Positions 4,959 to 5,195 of a stretch of 5,195 bases of DNA are shown piece by piece. Origin of the DNA: Anaerolineae bacterium (GTDB lineage: Bacteria; Chloroflexota; Anaerolineae; 4572-78; NAK82); contig JAUVRU010000200.1 in NCBI GenBank assembly GCA_030597485.1, positions 1 to 5,195 on the forward strand. Reading direction: 5' to 3'. The first letter of the stretch is position 1; every line of letters begins with the position of its first letter. The translations under genes were made by a program, and so were the position numbers. Below the pieces are notes generated by a model that was not told the DNA's origin, did not search any database, and saw only the letters and a list, made by a program, of their open reading frames with translations.

Positions 4959-5195
4959 ATGAGGAACAGAACGATCAAAGACAGAAGCCTCAGCGTGCGA
5001 GAGAACTACCTGCGAAACCTGGAATTCAACTATCCTGAGTGGATTCCCATCTTTTTCGAGTTGGCGCCTGCTATTTGGATGGAATACGGAGACCAGATCC
5101 AGAAGATGGTTGACAGGCACCCCCTCGTTTTTGACCGCGATGATCCCGGGGACTACAGTTTTAGCTTTCATGAGGGCGACCCCTTTTATACGTCC
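4959..5195 (+). CDS. Uroporphyrinogen-decarboxylase-like (URO-D superfamily) protein, N-terminal part
   Basis: The frame is open from the ATG to the window edge (79 residues, 3' end missing). The stretch VRENYLRNLEFNYPEWIP (residues 13-30) and the following MVDRHPLVFDRDDPGDYSF resemble the start of URO-D-superfamily proteins. In these, a RENxLR..EF..PEWIP opening is followed by a RHP.[IL]F block. These proteins are often not heme enzymes but cobalamin-linked methyltransferase relatives (MtaA/CmuA-like) or of unknown role, and in environmental bacteria they often sit beside sugar transporters. The catalytic or metal-binding part lies beyond the window, so the reaction cannot be judged. It is probably cytoplasmic, as there is no signal peptide. 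It reads in the same direction as the importer genes but is separated from them by the IS21 derivative. I see no clear promoter between 4906 and 4942. Confidence 0.65.
   Translation, partial: MRNRTIKDRSLSVRENYLRNLEFNYPEWIPIFFELAPAIWMEYGDQIQKMVDRHPLVFDRDDPGDYSFSFHEGDPFYTS

Overview
The window looks like chromosomal DNA from a Chloroflexota-type bacterium. This is inferred from style, not from a search. The solute-binding lipoprotein combines a twin-arginine motif, an LAAC lipobox and a long Ala/Pro/Thr/Glu linker typical of that phylum. The transporter has no ATPase gene beside it, and the coding sequence is moderately GC-rich. All intact genes read on the + strand.

Layout: (1) Bases 1-108 are the last 35 codons of a 2-oxoacid dehydrogenase E2 acyltransferase, including its catalytic DHRxxDG motif. 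(2) Bases 109-874 hold no confidently assigned gene. They carry two near-perfect sigma70-type promoters exactly 100 bp apart (TTGACA-17-TATGAT and TTGACA-17-TATAAT, both with an extended -10 TGn). A GntR-like imperfect palindrome sits on the predicted start site of the first. (3) Bases 875-4216 form a three-gene CUT1-type sugar ABC importer: solute-binding lipoprotein, MalF-like permease, MalG-like permease. Two hairpins lie between the first two genes, and the permease genes overlap by ATGA. (4) Bases 4217-4376 show no gene. (5) Bases 4377-4905 are a roughly 0.5 kb remnant or deletion derivative of an IS21-family insertion sequence on the - strand. The first ~33 codons of istA are joined directly to the last ~45 codons of istB, flanked by inverted arrays of TGTACC-type terminal repeats. 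(6) From 4959 to the window edge runs the start of a uroporphyrinogen-decarboxylase-like (URO-D superfamily) protein.

Working model: the strong tandem promoters drive the importer through a long leader, with a GntR-family repressor probably sensing the substrate or a derivative. The binding protein is tethered outside the membrane and hands its ligand to the two permeases, which must borrow an ATPase encoded elsewhere. The intercistronic hairpins would favour high binding-protein levels relative to permeases. The URO-D-like gene may have been co-transcribed before the IS landed between it and the permease gene. The most notable find is the compact IS21 derivative, which appears in no long open frame and is visible only from short peptide matches and the repeat geometry of its ends.
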